Assembly (NCBI GenBank): GCA_963781035.1
Contig: CAWAEN010000007.1
Location: 124,001-188,000 of the forward strand
DNA: 64,000 nt
Direction of reading: 5' to 3'
Origin: SZUA-35 sp963781035
GTDB lineage: Bacteria > Actinomycetota > Acidimicrobiia > Acidimicrobiales > SZUA-35
Shown: positions 28,001 through 36,245 of the stretch, piece after piece
Position numbering within the stretch: position 1 is the stretch's first letter
Layout of the letters: each line of letters starts with the position of its first letter
Program-made: the position numbers and the translations under genes
Notes under the pieces: model-generated
Told to the model about the DNA's origin: nothing
Databases searched by the model: none
The model's input: the letters and a program-made list of their open reading frames with translations, nothing else

Positions 28001-28759
28001 GTGCCCAGAAGACTGCCGTACTTGGAACACCATCAGCCGATTGCGATCGCTCATCGCGGTGGGGATCAGGTGGCGGTCGAGAACACGATGCCCGCCTTCG
28101 AACACGCGGTCTCGCTCGGCTACCGGTACCTCGAGACCGACGTGCACGTGTCGAGTGACGGGGTTCTCGTTGCCTTCCACGACGCCGATCTGGAGCGGAT
28201 CACCGACACGCCCGGCACGATCGCCGATCGAACCTGGGATGAACTGTCGGAGATCGATCTCGGGGGCGGGACAACGATCCCGCGCCTCGATGATCTGCTC
28301 GGCGCCTTCGGCGACACTCGCTTCAACATCGATCCGAAGGTCGATGCTGCCGTGCGGCCTCTCATCGAGGTGATCGAGCGTCACGATGCGGTCGATCGGG
28401 TCGGGATCGGCGCGTTCGACGACGCTCGTATCGCCGCCCTTCAAGAACACTTCGGGCCGCGTCTGTGCACGTCGCCAGGACCGAGAGAACTGCTGACCTA
28501 CCTTGCTGACCCGACCACACCCGGAGCGTTCGCAACTCACGGCTGTCTCCAGATTCCCCCGCGATTCGGCAACGTCGAGTTGACAGACGATCTCATCGAG
28601 GCCGCCCACCGGCTGGGTCTGCAGGTCCATGTGTGGACGATCAACGAGATCGGCGAGATGGAGCGGCTGCTCGACATGGGGGTCGACGCAGTCATGACCG
28701 ACTGTGTGGTGGATCTCAAGGAGCTGTTGGTGACCCGGAACGAATGGAGTGGGACGTGA
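28001..28759 (+). CDS. Glycerophosphodiester phosphodiesterase
   Basis: 252 residues, cytosolic form without a signal peptide. Hydrolyses glycerophosphodiesters from phospholipid turnover to glycerol-3-phosphate and an alcohol. AIAHRGGDQVAVENTMPAF (catalytic His and Glu) is followed by YLETDVHVSSDGVLVAFHD (metal-binding E, D and second His), NIDPKV, and the C-terminal QVHVWTINEIGEMERLLDMG, VDAVMTD. All family catalytic positions are present. The stop overlaps the next gene's GTG (28756-28759). Confidence 0.93.
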   Translation: MPRRLPYLEHHQPIAIAHRGGDQVAVENTMPAFEHAVSLGYRYLETDVHVSSDGVLVAFHDADLERITDTPGTIADRTWDELSEIDLGGGTTIPRLDDLLGAFGDTRFNIDPKVDAAVRPLIEVIERHDAVDRVGIGAFDDARIAALQEHFGPRLCTSPGPRELLTYLADPTTPGAFATHGCLQIPPRFGNVELTDDLIEAAHRLGLQVHVWTINEIGEMERLLDMGVDAVMTDCVVDLKELLVTRNEWSGT

Positions 28760-30330
28760 GAACCGAACATGCGCGATTCGCCGAGGGCGGGATGGTGTGC
28801 TCGATCGATCATGTGGCATCGGTCGCCGGTGTCGAGATCCTCGGCTCCGGCGGCAACGCAGTCGATGCTGCGGTTGCGACGTCGGCTGTGCTGGCCGTGA
28901 CCACGCAGCACATGTGCGGCATGGGTGGCGACCTCTGGGCGCTGGTGCATGTTCCCGGTATTGCCGCGCCCTTCGCTCTCAATGCATCTGGATGGGCAGG
29001 CGCCGGGGCAGACGCCACCGCACTTCGGGCCGAGGGCCACGAAGACATGCCGTTCCGAGGCGACCTTCGTTCGGTTCCGGTGCCCGGGTGTGTCGACGGT
29101 TGGGTGGCGTTGCACGAACGTTTCGGTCGGCTCGGTCTGGACGACGTCCTCGAACCGGCACGGCGGGTCGCCGAGCGAGGATTCTCCGTCTCGAGGATGC
29201 TGGCGCAGGCGGCAACGTCGATCGCCGACGTCGATGGTGCAGCCGACTATGTCGCTGGCGGCCGGGTCGTGGCTCCCGGTCAGGTGATGACCCGCCCAGG
29301 GCTTGCCCGCTCGCTGGCCGCCATCGGCGCCTCCGGCCGATCGGGCTGGTACCAGGGCGAGTTCGGGGCCGGCCTGATCGCCAAGGGTGGGGGTCTGTAC
29401 TCGGCTGCGGATCTGGAGCACGTGCACGCCGAGTGGGTCGAACCGATCTCGGTCGATGTCTGGGGTCAACGGTTGTGGACCACCCCACCGAACTCGCAGG
29501 GGTATCTCTCCCTCGCGTCTGCCGTGATCGCCCAGGGGCTTCCGTTGCCGGAGGACCCCGCTGATCCGTTGTTTGCTCATCTGTTGATCGAGGCATCGAA
29601 ACAGGCAGGGCACGACCGCAACGAGGTGCTGTTCGACGGCGCAGACGGACCGGCGCTGGTCGCCGAGCAACGTCTGGGTCCGCGCCGGGCCGCCATCGAT
29701 CTCGATCGAGCGGGCAACACCAGATCTCCGACCGCCGGCGGAGGCACGATCTACCTCTGCACCGTCGATGCCGATCGAATGGGCGTCTCGCTGATCCAGT
29801 CGAATGCTGCGGGTTTCGGGGCCCATCTGGCCGTGCCCGGTGTCGGTGTCTTCCTCCACAACCGTGGCATCGGGTTCTCACTCGAGGAGGGCCATCCGGC
29901 AGAACTCAGGCCGGGCGCCCGCCCACCGAGCACGCTGTCTCCGGCGCTGGCCACGAACCCGGACGAGTCGCTCCGGACGGTGTTCGGCTGCATGGGAGGC
30001 GACGCCCAGCCCCAGGTCGTCCTACAGATGGCTGCCCGCCGATTTGCGTCCGGTCAGAGCGTCGGTCGGGTCATCACCGATCACCGATTCGCTCTCACGG
30101 TTCCCGCTGCTCAGGGATTCAACACGTGGTCGGCCGACGGTCCGCTGACGGTGGCGGTCGAGAAGGGTTCGCCGTGGACGGCCGGGCTCAGCGCACGAGG
30201 GCATCTCGTCGAGGAGCAACAGTGGGGGCAAGGTCTCTTCGGCCATGCCCACATGATCGATGTCGTCGATGATCATCTCGAAGGGGTGGCTGACCCCCGT
30301 GCCCAGACCGGCGCCGCCGTGGGTCGATGA
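28756..30330 (+). CDS. Gamma-glutamyltransferase-like Ntn hydrolase
   Basis: 524 residues from the GTG coupled to GDPD; an ATG at 28744 is an alternative. The N-terminal subunit shows ILGSGGNAVDAAVATSAVLAV and HMCGMGGDLWALVHVPG. The autoprocessing threonine should be near Thr331 in AGGGTIYLCTVDADR, followed by SLIQSNAAGFGAHL. The C-terminal FGCMGGDAQPQVVLQMAARR is also typical. No signal peptide is visible, so it is likely cytosolic, unlike classical periplasmic GGT. Family members cleave gamma-glutamyl or related amide bonds; substrate unknown. Confidence 0.88.
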   Translation: MRTEHARFAEGGMVCSIDHVASVAGVEILGSGGNAVDAAVATSAVLAVTTQHMCGMGGDLWALVHVPGIAAPFALNASGWAGAGADATALRAEGHEDMPFRGDLRSVPVPGCVDGWVALHERFGRLGLDDVLEPARRVAERGFSVSRMLAQAATSIADVDGAADYVAGGRVVAPGQVMTRPGLARSLAAIGASGRSGWYQGEFGAGLIAKGGGLYSAADLEHVHAEWVEPISVDVWGQRLWTTPPNSQGYLSLASAVIAQGLPLPEDPADPLFAHLLIEASKQAGHDRNEVLFDGADGPALVAEQRLGPRRAAIDLDRAGNTRSPTAGGGTIYLCTVDADRMGVSLIQSNAAGFGAHLAVPGVGVFLHNRGIGFSLEEGHPAELRPGARPPSTLSPALATNPDESLRTVFGCMGGDAQPQVVLQMAARRFASGQSVGRVITDHRFALTVPAAQGFNTWSADGPLTVAVEKGSPWTAGLSARGHLVEEQQWGQGLFGHAHMIDVVDDHLEGVADPRAQTGAAVGR

Positions 30331-30348
30331 CGCTCGACCACCGATGGT

Positions 30349-31182
30349 TCAGTCGTTCAGGTCTGGATCGCTGAAGTTCGGCTCTCGCTTCTCGAAGAAC
30401 GCCCTGACCGATTCGGCTTGGTTCGGACTGCCGATCAGCTGACCGATCTCGTGCCGTTCCATGGCGAATCCGTCTGCGGTGGAGACCTTGGTCGCCTGGT
30501 TGAACAGACGCTTGGCGGCACGAACGGCGTGTGGGGACTTCGAGGCGATCTCGCTCGCCATCTCGAGGGCCGTAGCGCGAGGATCCTCGGCGATGTGGGT
30601 GACGAGCCCCAGAGCGAGGGCTTCTTCCGCGCCGACCATGCGCCCGGTGAAGGTGAGTTCCTTTGCCACGTCGAGGCCGACGAGGTTGATGAGCGACTGT
30701 GTCCCCGTCATGTCGGGAATCAGGCCCCATCGGATCTCGAGCACCGACATCTTCGTGTCAGGGGCGGCGATCCGGATGTCAGCACCCAGCGCGAGCTGGA
30801 TGCCGCCGCCGAGGGCGTGCCCCTGCAGCGCAGCGATGACGGGGACCGGCAGGTCGGTCCAGCCGTAGACGGCCTGCTGCGCGTGGTGGGTGATCCGATC
30901 TTCGATCGGGTCGGTGATGGCCGGCCGTTCTTCGCCGTCGGTGTCGCTCATGGCGGTGAAGCTGGCGAAGTCGAGTCCGGCGCAGAAGGATCGGCCCTCG
31001 CCGGACAGCACCACGACGCGGAGCGAGGTCTCCTTGGCCAGCTGGTCACTGGCCTCGACGAGGGCACTGAACATGGCGGAGTCGAGTGCGTTCATCTTGT
31101 CGGCACGGGCGAGGCGGACGTCGGCGACCCCGCGCTCGTCGGTGTCGATCGTGATGCGTTCGTTGATGTTCTGGACAACCAT
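30349..31182 (-). CDS. Enoyl-CoA hydratase/isomerase (crotonase) family protein
   Basis: 277 residues, intact. ADKMNALDSAMFSALV, SFCAGLDFASF (oxyanion strand), LQGHALGGGIQLALGADIRI and KMSVLEIRWGLIPDMTGTQ are visible. Here the Glu in VLEIRWG is kept at the catalytic position, unlike the other crotonase 2.4 kb away. The AVYGWTDLPVPVIAALQG form resembles crotonases acting in fatty-acid beta-oxidation side reactions. The ATG follows TAGTGT by six bases. Convergent with the GGT-like gene (18 bases between stops). Confidence 0.9.
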   Translation of the reverse strand: MVVQNINERITIDTDERGVADVRLARADKMNALDSAMFSALVEASDQLAKETSLRVVVLSGEGRSFCAGLDFASFTAMSDTDGEERPAITDPIEDRITHHAQQAVYGWTDLPVPVIAALQGHALGGGIQLALGADIRIAAPDTKMSVLEIRWGLIPDMTGTQSLINLVGLDVAKELTFTGRMVGAEEALALGLVTHIAEDPRATALEMASEIASKSPHAVRAAKRLFNQATKVSTADGFAMERHEIGQLIGSPNQAESVRAFFEKREPNFSDPDLND

Positions 31183-31191
31183 GCCGGAACA

Positions 31192-31440
31192 CTATTCGTT
31201 GGCGCCGACCCAGGGACAATGCCGACAACCCCGATCGCAGCACGGCCGCTCGGCGAGATGCTGCGCCGTCATCACGAAGAGACCGGTGCTCGGATCCATG
31301 TACCCCATGTGTCCGGCTGCGATGGCAGCCGCGTGGGCATCGAGGCAGACGTCGTAGTCGGGACGATCGGGCGAGAACCGGGCGGGATGCGGCCGACTCA
31401 TGGCGTCGTTCCGGAGCTTGATCCCCAGAGGCTCGGTCAC
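31192..31440 (-). CDS. DUF5522 family small protein
   Basis: 82 residues. The C-terminal half is DPSTGLFVMTAQHL, ERPCCDRGCRHCPW: the CCxxxCRHCPW cluster is the mark of DUF5522 proteins and suggests a metal or iron-sulfur site. The GTG at 31440 follows TAGCAT by exactly six bases; an internal ATG (31401) would remove the poorly conserved first 13 residues. Lies 9 bases upstream of the crotonase start on the same strand, but the crotonase has its own -10 box inside this gene's last codons. Function unknown. Confidence 0.85.
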   Translation of the reverse strand: MTEPLGIKLRNDAMSRPHPARFSPDRPDYDVCLDAHAAAIAAGHMGYMDPSTGLFVMTAQHLAERPCCDRGCRHCPWVGANE

Positions 31441-31518
31441 TGTCCAATGCTATCCACAGGCAATTCACATGGTTGTTGGTCTTCCTCCCCACAGGGCAGT
31501 CGATTTAGGCTCGCCCGC
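31441..31518. promoter_or_regulatory. Divergent leaderless promoters (DUF5522 / 76-residue gene)
   Basis: Minus strand TAGCAT (31452-31447), six bases before the DUF5522 GTG. Plus strand TAGGCT (31506-31511), seven bases before the ATG at 31519. The 53 bases between the boxes are AT-richer than the surroundings. Confidence 0.5.
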
Positions 31519-31749
31519 ATGGCCCGCTACAACATCACCCTCGCAGATGACCGCTTCGAGACCATCGATCACGCCGACGCCTACCAGCAGGAGGGTCCCC
31601 TCACGACCTTCTTCGCGTTTGCCGGTGGTCGAGAGGTGATCGATTCGTGGAGTTCCCGCCTGGCGAGTTTCCGGACCGCAGACGTCAAGACGGTCCGCCG
31701 GGTCGAACTTGACGAGCAGGGCACCGCTCCCCTACTCCGTTCGGCATGA
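31519..31749 (+). CDS. Small hypothetical protein
   Basis: 76 residues: MARYNITLADDRFETIDHAD, then AYQQEGPLTTFFAF, REVIDSWSSRLASFRTADVK and VRRVELDE. Compact alpha/beta composition, no membrane segment, no cysteine. Leaderless start. Coupled to the alpha/beta hydrolase by ATGA overlap (31746-31749). No family recognised. Confidence 0.65.
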   Translation: MARYNITLADDRFETIDHADAYQQEGPLTTFFAFAGGREVIDSWSSRLASFRTADVKTVRRVELDEQGTAPLLRSA

Positions 31750-32429
31750 GTGCTCCGCCTGTCCTACTCGTCCACGGGTTCACGACATCGGCCAGCCGAA
31801 CGTGGCAGGAGTCGGGCTGGATCGAGCTCTTGAAGGAGGCAGGTCGCGAGGTCATCGCTCCCGATCTGTTGGGTCACGGCGATGCGCCCAAGCCGCACGA
31901 CGTCGAGGCGTATTCCGAGGTGGAAGCCCTGGTCGCTGCCGTTCTGCCCGATGAACCTGTCGATGCGGTCGGCTACTCCGCCGGCGCCCGCATTCTCCTT
32001 GCGTTGGCGTCCGAGAGCCCGGAGCGGTTCCATCGGATCGTCATCGGTGGCCTGGGCGGTTCGTTGTTCCGCCAACGGGAGGGAAACCCGATCCTCGACG
32101 CGTTGGAGGGGCGTGGCGATGATCAGGACATCGTTGGCATGCACTTCAAGTCACTGGCCGAGAGCGATGGCAACGATCCGCTTGCGCTGGCGGCCTTCAT
32201 CCAACGCGAACAACCCAGACTCGACCGGGAGCACGTGGCGAAGATCACCTGCCCGACGTTGGTGATCATCGGCGATCAGGACTTCTCCGGCCCGGGAGAC
32301 GTGCTTGCCGAGGCGCTCCCGGCCGGCGAGCTCGTGACGCTGCGCAACGTCGACCATTTCGGACTGCCGAGGTCGTTCGACTTCGTCGACAAGGGTCTCG
32401 AGTTCCTCGGCGCCGTCCCCTCCTACTGA
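31746..32429 (+). CDS. Alpha/beta-fold hydrolase
   Basis: 227 residues. VLLVHGFTTSASRTW (oxyanion HG), VIAPDLLGHGDAPKP, the nucleophile elbow GYSAGARILLALA, the acid in VIIGDQDFSGPG and the His in LRNVDHFGLPR complete a Ser-Asp-His triad. No lid domain of note, no signal peptide. A soluble esterase or related hydrolase; substrate unknown. Coupled to the 76-residue gene upstream. Its stop is immediately followed by the 26-bp inverted repeat. Confidence 0.9.
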   Translation: MSAPPVLLVHGFTTSASRTWQESGWIELLKEAGREVIAPDLLGHGDAPKPHDVEAYSEVEALVAAVLPDEPVDAVGYSAGARILLALASESPERFHRIVIGGLGGSLFRQREGNPILDALEGRGDDQDIVGMHFKSLAESDGNDPLALAAFIQREQPRLDREHVAKITCPTLVIIGDQDFSGPGDVLAEALPAGELVTLRNVDHFGLPRSFDFVDKGLEFLGAVPSY

Positions 32430-32504
32430 GGGGTCGGAGCTTCACATTCACAGGTTGGCTCGACCCGAACAGGGGTGCACCTGTGAATGTGAAGCTCCGA
32501 CCCC
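32430..32504. repeat. 75-bp element with 26-bp perfect inverted repeat
   Basis: The left arm 32430-32455 (beginning GGGGTCGGAGCTTC) and right arm 32479-32504 (ending GCTCCGACCCC) are exact reverse complements over 26 bp around a 23-base loop. It starts on the base after the hydrolase stop codon and ends 11 bases before the convergent nitroreductase stop. It could be a bidirectional terminator, but the stem is far longer than needed and has no T-run. Confidence 0.9.
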
Positions 32505-32515
32505 AATCGCGATGG

Positions 32516-33205
32516 TCAGGTGGAAGGTGGGCCGGCCTGGGTGAAGCGGGTGCCGGGGGGATCGACGGCCCAGCCGGCGGTGCCGTCCCACACGTCATCG
32601 AACACGAGCTCCCTGATGGGGAGCCGCCGAACCGGACCGTGGTGTCCTTGCGGCACACCGATCGGAATCGTGGCCGCGATGTCGTGTGTCTCCGGGATCC
32701 GACAGAGCGCCCGCAGTTCGGCTTCGACCGTGGCGTGCCATCCGGTCAGCACACCGCCGTAGCCGAGACCCCGGGCGGCCAGCAACAGGTTCTGGCAGGC
32801 GGGGAAGATCGATCCGCCGTCGGCCAGACCGCCGTGGCGTCGCAGCACGCACGCCAGGACCACCACCGGTGTCTGTTCGAAGTGGTCGACGAAGTGCTGC
32901 ATCGCCCTGGCCATCCGGGCCTTCGGCGACGAGTCGTCGTCGGTGCGGTCGTACTGGTCCGTCGAGCGTTTCGACTGCCAGCCGGCTCGGAAGCTCTCGC
33001 CCAGGAGAGCCTTCGCCTCGATGGCCACCGGACCGTCACGCAGTACGAGAAACCTGAATGTCTGGCGGTTCGACCCGGTCGGTGCCCGAGTGGCGGCGAA
33101 CAGCATTGCTGCCAGGTCGGCATCGTTGACCGGGTCATCGGTGTAGCGACGGATCGCACGCGTAGTGGCGATGCCATCGAGCAAGCTGACCGGCGTAATC
33201 GACAT
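32516..33205 (-). CDS. Nitroreductase family protein
   Basis: 229 residues from the ATG at 33205. TTRAIRRYTDDPVNDADLAAMLFAATRAPTGSN-type start (about residues 14-46, the FMN-binding RxxR and S-N), LLGESFRAGW, and ACQNLLLAARGLGYGGVLTG in the centre, then IPIGVPQGHHGPVRR. FMN-dependent oxidoreductase fold. Substrate unknown; may reduce quinones, nitro groups or act in cofactor degradation. Alone on its strand between the inverted repeat and a short intergenic space. Confidence 0.88.
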   Translation of the reverse strand: MSITPVSLLDGIATTRAIRRYTDDPVNDADLAAMLFAATRAPTGSNRQTFRFLVLRDGPVAIEAKALLGESFRAGWQSKRSTDQYDRTDDDSSPKARMARAMQHFVDHFEQTPVVVLACVLRRHGGLADGGSIFPACQNLLLAARGLGYGGVLTGWHATVEAELRALCRIPETHDIAATIPIGVPQGHHGPVRRLPIRELVFDDVWDGTAGWAVDPPGTRFTQAGPPST

Positions 33206-33262
33206 CTGCCTGAGCTTGCCGCATACGTCGCCGGCCGTGCTCGATCGGCTCGATGATTCACC

Positions 33263-33289
33263 GAGCGTCCGCCTCATGGGCGGACGCTC
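33263..33289. terminator. Perfect 11-bp stem-loop
   Basis: GAGCGTCCGCC (33263-33273) and GGCGGACGCTC (33279-33289) around a 5-base loop. It lies 40 bases downstream of the 33330 gene stop on the minus strand and upstream of the nitroreductase start, so it probably terminates the former. No T-run. Confidence 0.55.
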
Positions 33290-33329
33290 ACCACCTGATG
33301 AATTGTCTCGGGTGGTCCCGAGCGAGGGC

Positions 33330-33944
33330 TCAGGGCAGTAGCTGCCAGTACGCCTGCTCGAGCGACCCCGGCACGAAGAGCTGCTCTGATCGTTTGAAGA
33401 AGGCCAGATAGTCAGGGTCGCTCTCCATGGCCTGACCGTCCTGTGCGGCCTGATCGAGCGAGTCACTGAAGCCAATCCACGCCAGCCCGGCCCGATTACC
33501 GGTGACCGCGGTCATCACGCCGACGTCGTTGCCCAGTTTGCCCTTCACGTAGTCGGAGACCTCGAGAGCAAACGGGATCGCTTCGGCCACTGCCGGCATG
33601 TGCATCATGGCGGTGTTGACGGTGGCGATGGCGCCTCGATCACCGGGTGGACGAATGACCTGTGTGATGGCGTCGGTGACCTCGACGATCATGTCACTCG
33701 CCATCCGTACCACCGCCTGCAGGCCGTCATCTGCGGCTGCGGCTGCCCTGCTCTTCTCGTAGTCGGCCATGGTCGCCCAGGCTCCCGAGATACTGATTGC
33801 GGTCGGGTCTCCGCCGACGTTCACCGAAACGGCGTAGTTGCCTCCGTGTTCGCTGTTCAGGCGGTCCCTGGCCCACGTCGTGACACCGATGGCGTCCTGC
33901 ATCTGGCCCAAGCTGCTCCGCATGTTGCGAAATGTCATGTACAT
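33330..33944 (-). CDS. Hypothetical protein with two monooxygenase-like (ferredoxin-like) repeats
   Basis: 204 residues from MYMTFRNMRSSLGQMQDAI. Two comparable halves, around SVNVGGDPTAISISGAWATMADYEKSRA and TAVTGNRAGLAWIGFSDSLDQAAQ, each end in a short stretch about summing or scoring residues, recalling dimeric alpha-beta barrel proteins (NIPSNAP/ABM type). This is a fold-level impression only. GAGGGGG about nine bases upstream acts as a ribosome binding site for this ATG; the frame is open to 33989. No partner gene is obvious. Confidence 0.6.
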   Translation of the reverse strand: MYMTFRNMRSSLGQMQDAIGVTTWARDRLNSEHGGNYAVSVNVGGDPTAISISGAWATMADYEKSRAAAAADDGLQAVVRMASDMIVEVTDAITQVIRPPGDRGAIATVNTAMMHMPAVAEAIPFALEVSDYVKGKLGNDVGVMTAVTGNRAGLAWIGFSDSLDQAAQDGQAMESDPDYLAFFKRSEQLFVPGSLEQAYWQLLP

Positions 33945-34069
33945 GATGTTTGCCCCCTCGTCGAGCGGTCTCCCCCTGAGGCCGCTCAACGAACGTATGT
34001 CGCCGAGCGCCGTAGCACAAGCGCAACTGGCTCGGCAACTCGCGGTGAAGGCGATCCAGGCGCCCGGGT

Positions 34070-34861
34070 TCAGGTGTTCTGGGCGACCATGCCGCCGTCG
34101 ACGACGAGAACCGCTCCATTGATGAACGACGAGGACGGCAGGGCCAGCGACAACACCGCGTGGGCGACCTCTTCTGGTTCGCCGTAACGTCCGGTCGGAA
34201 CTCGCCTTCGCGCGAATCGGGCCTTGTCATCGTCGTTGACGGAGGCCGTCATGCCCGTGCGGATCGGCCCCGGCGCCACACAGTTCACGGTCACGCCGGT
34301 ACGACCCAGTTCGACCGCGAGCGCTCGGGTCAGACCGATGACGCCGTGCTTCGACGCCGTGTACGGCGACAGATGCGGGGTGGCGCCGAGCCCCTCGGTG
34401 GAGGCGATGTTGATGATGCGACCGTCGCCGTTGCGCTGCAGATCGTCGAGACAGGCACGAATCAACAAGGTGTGCGCCTCGAGGTTGACCCGCAGCGTCG
34501 CTGCCCAAGCATCGCGGTAGCCATCGGCGCCGATCGGGGCCGGGATGCTGACACCTGCGTTGTTCACCAGGACGTCGATGGGACCGAGATCGGTTCGGAT
34601 GGACGCAACAGCATCGGTGACGGCGCTCTGGTCACCGACGTCTGCGGTACAGGACGCGAACGAGCCGGCCTCGTGGCCGGCTCGCTCGAGTTCACCAGAC
34701 ACCATGTGGAGGCCGGCGTCGGTTTGATCGATCATTCCCACCCGTGCCCCTTCGTCGGCAAAGAGGTGAGCCATGGCCCGGCCCATGCCGGAGGCAGCAC
34801 CGGTGATGACGACCACTCGTCCCGCGACGGATCGAGACAGCTGACTCAGGGCGACTGGCAT
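34070..34861 (-). CDS. Short-chain dehydrogenase/reductase
   Basis: 263 residues, intact classical SDR. VVVITGAASGMGRAMAHLFA is the NAD(P) site, VLVNNAGVS follows, then IINIASTEGLGATPHLSPYTASKHG with catalytic Ser, Tyr and Lys, and the PGPIRTGM segment. The usual C-terminal INGAVLVVDGGM is present. The acidic residue after strand 2 (GMIDQTD) suggests NAD preference. The ATG at 34861 follows TAGTCT by seven bases. Substrate unknown. Confidence 0.92.
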   Translation of the reverse strand: MPVALSQLSRSVAGRVVVITGAASGMGRAMAHLFADEGARVGMIDQTDAGLHMVSGELERAGHEAGSFASCTADVGDQSAVTDAVASIRTDLGPIDVLVNNAGVSIPAPIGADGYRDAWAATLRVNLEAHTLLIRACLDDLQRNGDGRIINIASTEGLGATPHLSPYTASKHGVIGLTRALAVELGRTGVTVNCVAPGPIRTGMTASVNDDDKARFARRRVPTGRYGEPEEVAHAVLSLALPSSSFINGAVLVVDGGMVAQNT

Positions 34862-34889
34862 GCCCGGGAGACTACTGGGCGTTGTTCTG

Positions 34890-35456
34890 TCAGGCCGAAG
34901 CGGTTGCCACCGTCATGGCGTGGCGAACGAGAGAAACGAGCGCATCACGGACGGCTGCCCGATGGCGGGCATCGGTCACCACGATCGGGATGTGGCTCGG
35001 GATGTCGAGTGCTTCTCGAACATCATCCGGGTGGTGTCTGAGGACGCCGTCGAACGCGTTGATCGCGACAACGAACGGCACGCCGGTCTGCTCCATGTAG
35101 TCGATCGCCGGGAAGCAGTGGTCGAGACGTCCCGTGTCCACCAGGACGACGGCGCCGATGGCACCTCGAACCAGTTCATCCCACATGAAGTGGAATCGGT
35201 CCTGACCAGGCGTCCCGAAGAGATACAGCACCAACTCGGCACTCAGGCTCACACGGCCGAAGTCCATGGCAACCGTGGTGCTCTTCTTGCTCGTGGCGAC
35301 GCCGACGTCGTCGATGCCCTCACTGACCTTCGTCATCGCCGCTTCGGTGGTGAGTGGGTCGATGTCGGAGACAGCGGACACGAACGTGGATTTACCGACA
35401 GCAAAGCCACCGGCGACCACGATCTTCACAGGGATCTGGTTCTTCTTTTCGGTCAT
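34890..35456 (-). CDS. cvnD: Conservon GTP-binding protein (CvnD-like)
   Basis: 188 residues, Ras-like small GTPase. P-loop GGFAVGKSTFVSA, switch II FGTPGQDRFHFMWDE, and VVAINAFDG where canonical GTPases have NKxD; the NAFD form is usual in conservon GTPases. In Streptomyces such proteins act with a sensor kinase, a roadblock protein and a DUF742 protein at the membrane. It is the last gene of a four-gene cluster with gaps of at most 7 bases. Confidence 0.92.
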   Translation of the reverse strand: MTEKKNQIPVKIVVAGGFAVGKSTFVSAVSDIDPLTTEAAMTKVSEGIDDVGVATSKKSTTVAMDFGRVSLSAELVLYLFGTPGQDRFHFMWDELVRGAIGAVVLVDTGRLDHCFPAIDYMEQTGVPFVVAINAFDGVLRHHPDDVREALDIPSHIPIVVTDARHRAAVRDALVSLVRHAMTVATASA

Positions 35457-35463
35457 GGCTTCC

Positions 35464-35826
35464 TCAGAGCGCCTGCAAACCGTCGAGAACGCGGTTCAGC
35501 AGGTCAAGGTCGGGTCGGTCGGGCGAGTGGTGGGCGGTTTCCTGGACATTGAGCAGTTCCTCGGTGATCAGATCACCGACGAGGACTCGAGCTACCTGGA
35601 GGTGGATCTTGCAGTGCGCAGAGATCTCGGCCACCGACTGAGGGTCGGTGCAGAGCTCGAGAATCGCCCGTCGTTCCATGCTGGCGTTCTCGATCCCGGC
35701 TTGGCCTTTCGGCGTCAGCACTATCTGGGCTTCGAGTGCCAAGTCGACCGAAGATCTCGTCCTGCCTCCTGTCAGGAGGTAAGGACGCACCCGCAGAGGT
35801 GTGTCGGTGGTGTCGTGGTCGCTCAT
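35464..35826 (-). CDS. cvnC: DUF742 protein (CvnC-like)
   Basis: 120 residues. LRVRPYLLTGGRTRSSVDLALEAQI at residues 11-35 and the winged-helix-like part RRAILELCTDPQSVAEISAH, LQVARVLVGDLITEELL define DUF742. The start overlaps the roadblock gene stop by 4 bp (35823-35826). It is third gene of the conservon. Confidence 0.93.
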   Translation of the reverse strand: MSDHDTTDTPLRVRPYLLTGGRTRSSVDLALEAQIVLTPKGQAGIENASMERRAILELCTDPQSVAEISAHCKIHLQVARVLVGDLITEELLNVQETAHHSPDRPDLDLLNRVLDGLQAL

Positions 35827-36245
35827 GAAGTCAGGGCCGCCTGGAGTTCAGCTCGCAGCTCGGGGGTGAGGACGGCGCCCGTCTTCTCGACGAGGACGGC
35901 CATCTCGTAGGCCACGAGGCCGACGTCGGCGCCGGCTTGTGCCATGGTCGCCAACAACGATCCGTCGCTGATCCCGGTCACGAAGAGGAAGGCGTTCTCC
36001 ATCTCGACGATCACTTCGGTCACCGCACCGCCGCCGAAGCGGCCGGCAGCGCCGTAGGCGAGTCCGATGAGACCGGATGAGACGGCGGAGAATCGGTCGA
36101 CCGAGTCGCGATCGAGGCCGCTCGACGCAGCGATCGGGAGACCGTCTGACGAGACAACGACGGCCTCGGTGACGCCGGGGACCCGATCGACGAAGCTGTT
36201 GACCAGCCAGTTGACGTTGCTTGCCTGGGTGCTCATTACGCTCAT
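35823..36245 (-). CDS. cvnB: Roadblock/LC7 domain protein (CvnB-like)
   Basis: 140 residues. NWLVNSFVDRVPGVTEAVVV, SSDGLPIAASSGLDRDSVD, RFSAVSSGLIGLAYGAAGRF and VIVEMENAFLFVTGISDGSLL are the standard roadblock/LC7 pattern found next to small GTPases, where these proteins act as regulators. The ATG overlaps the CvnA stop (ATGA at 36245), and its own stop overlaps the DUF742 start. Confidence 0.94.
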   Translation of the reverse strand: MSVMSTQASNVNWLVNSFVDRVPGVTEAVVVSSDGLPIAASSGLDRDSVDRFSAVSSGLIGLAYGAAGRFGGGAVTEVIVEMENAFLFVTGISDGSLLATMAQAGADVGLVAYEMAVLVEKTGAVLTPELRAELQAALTS

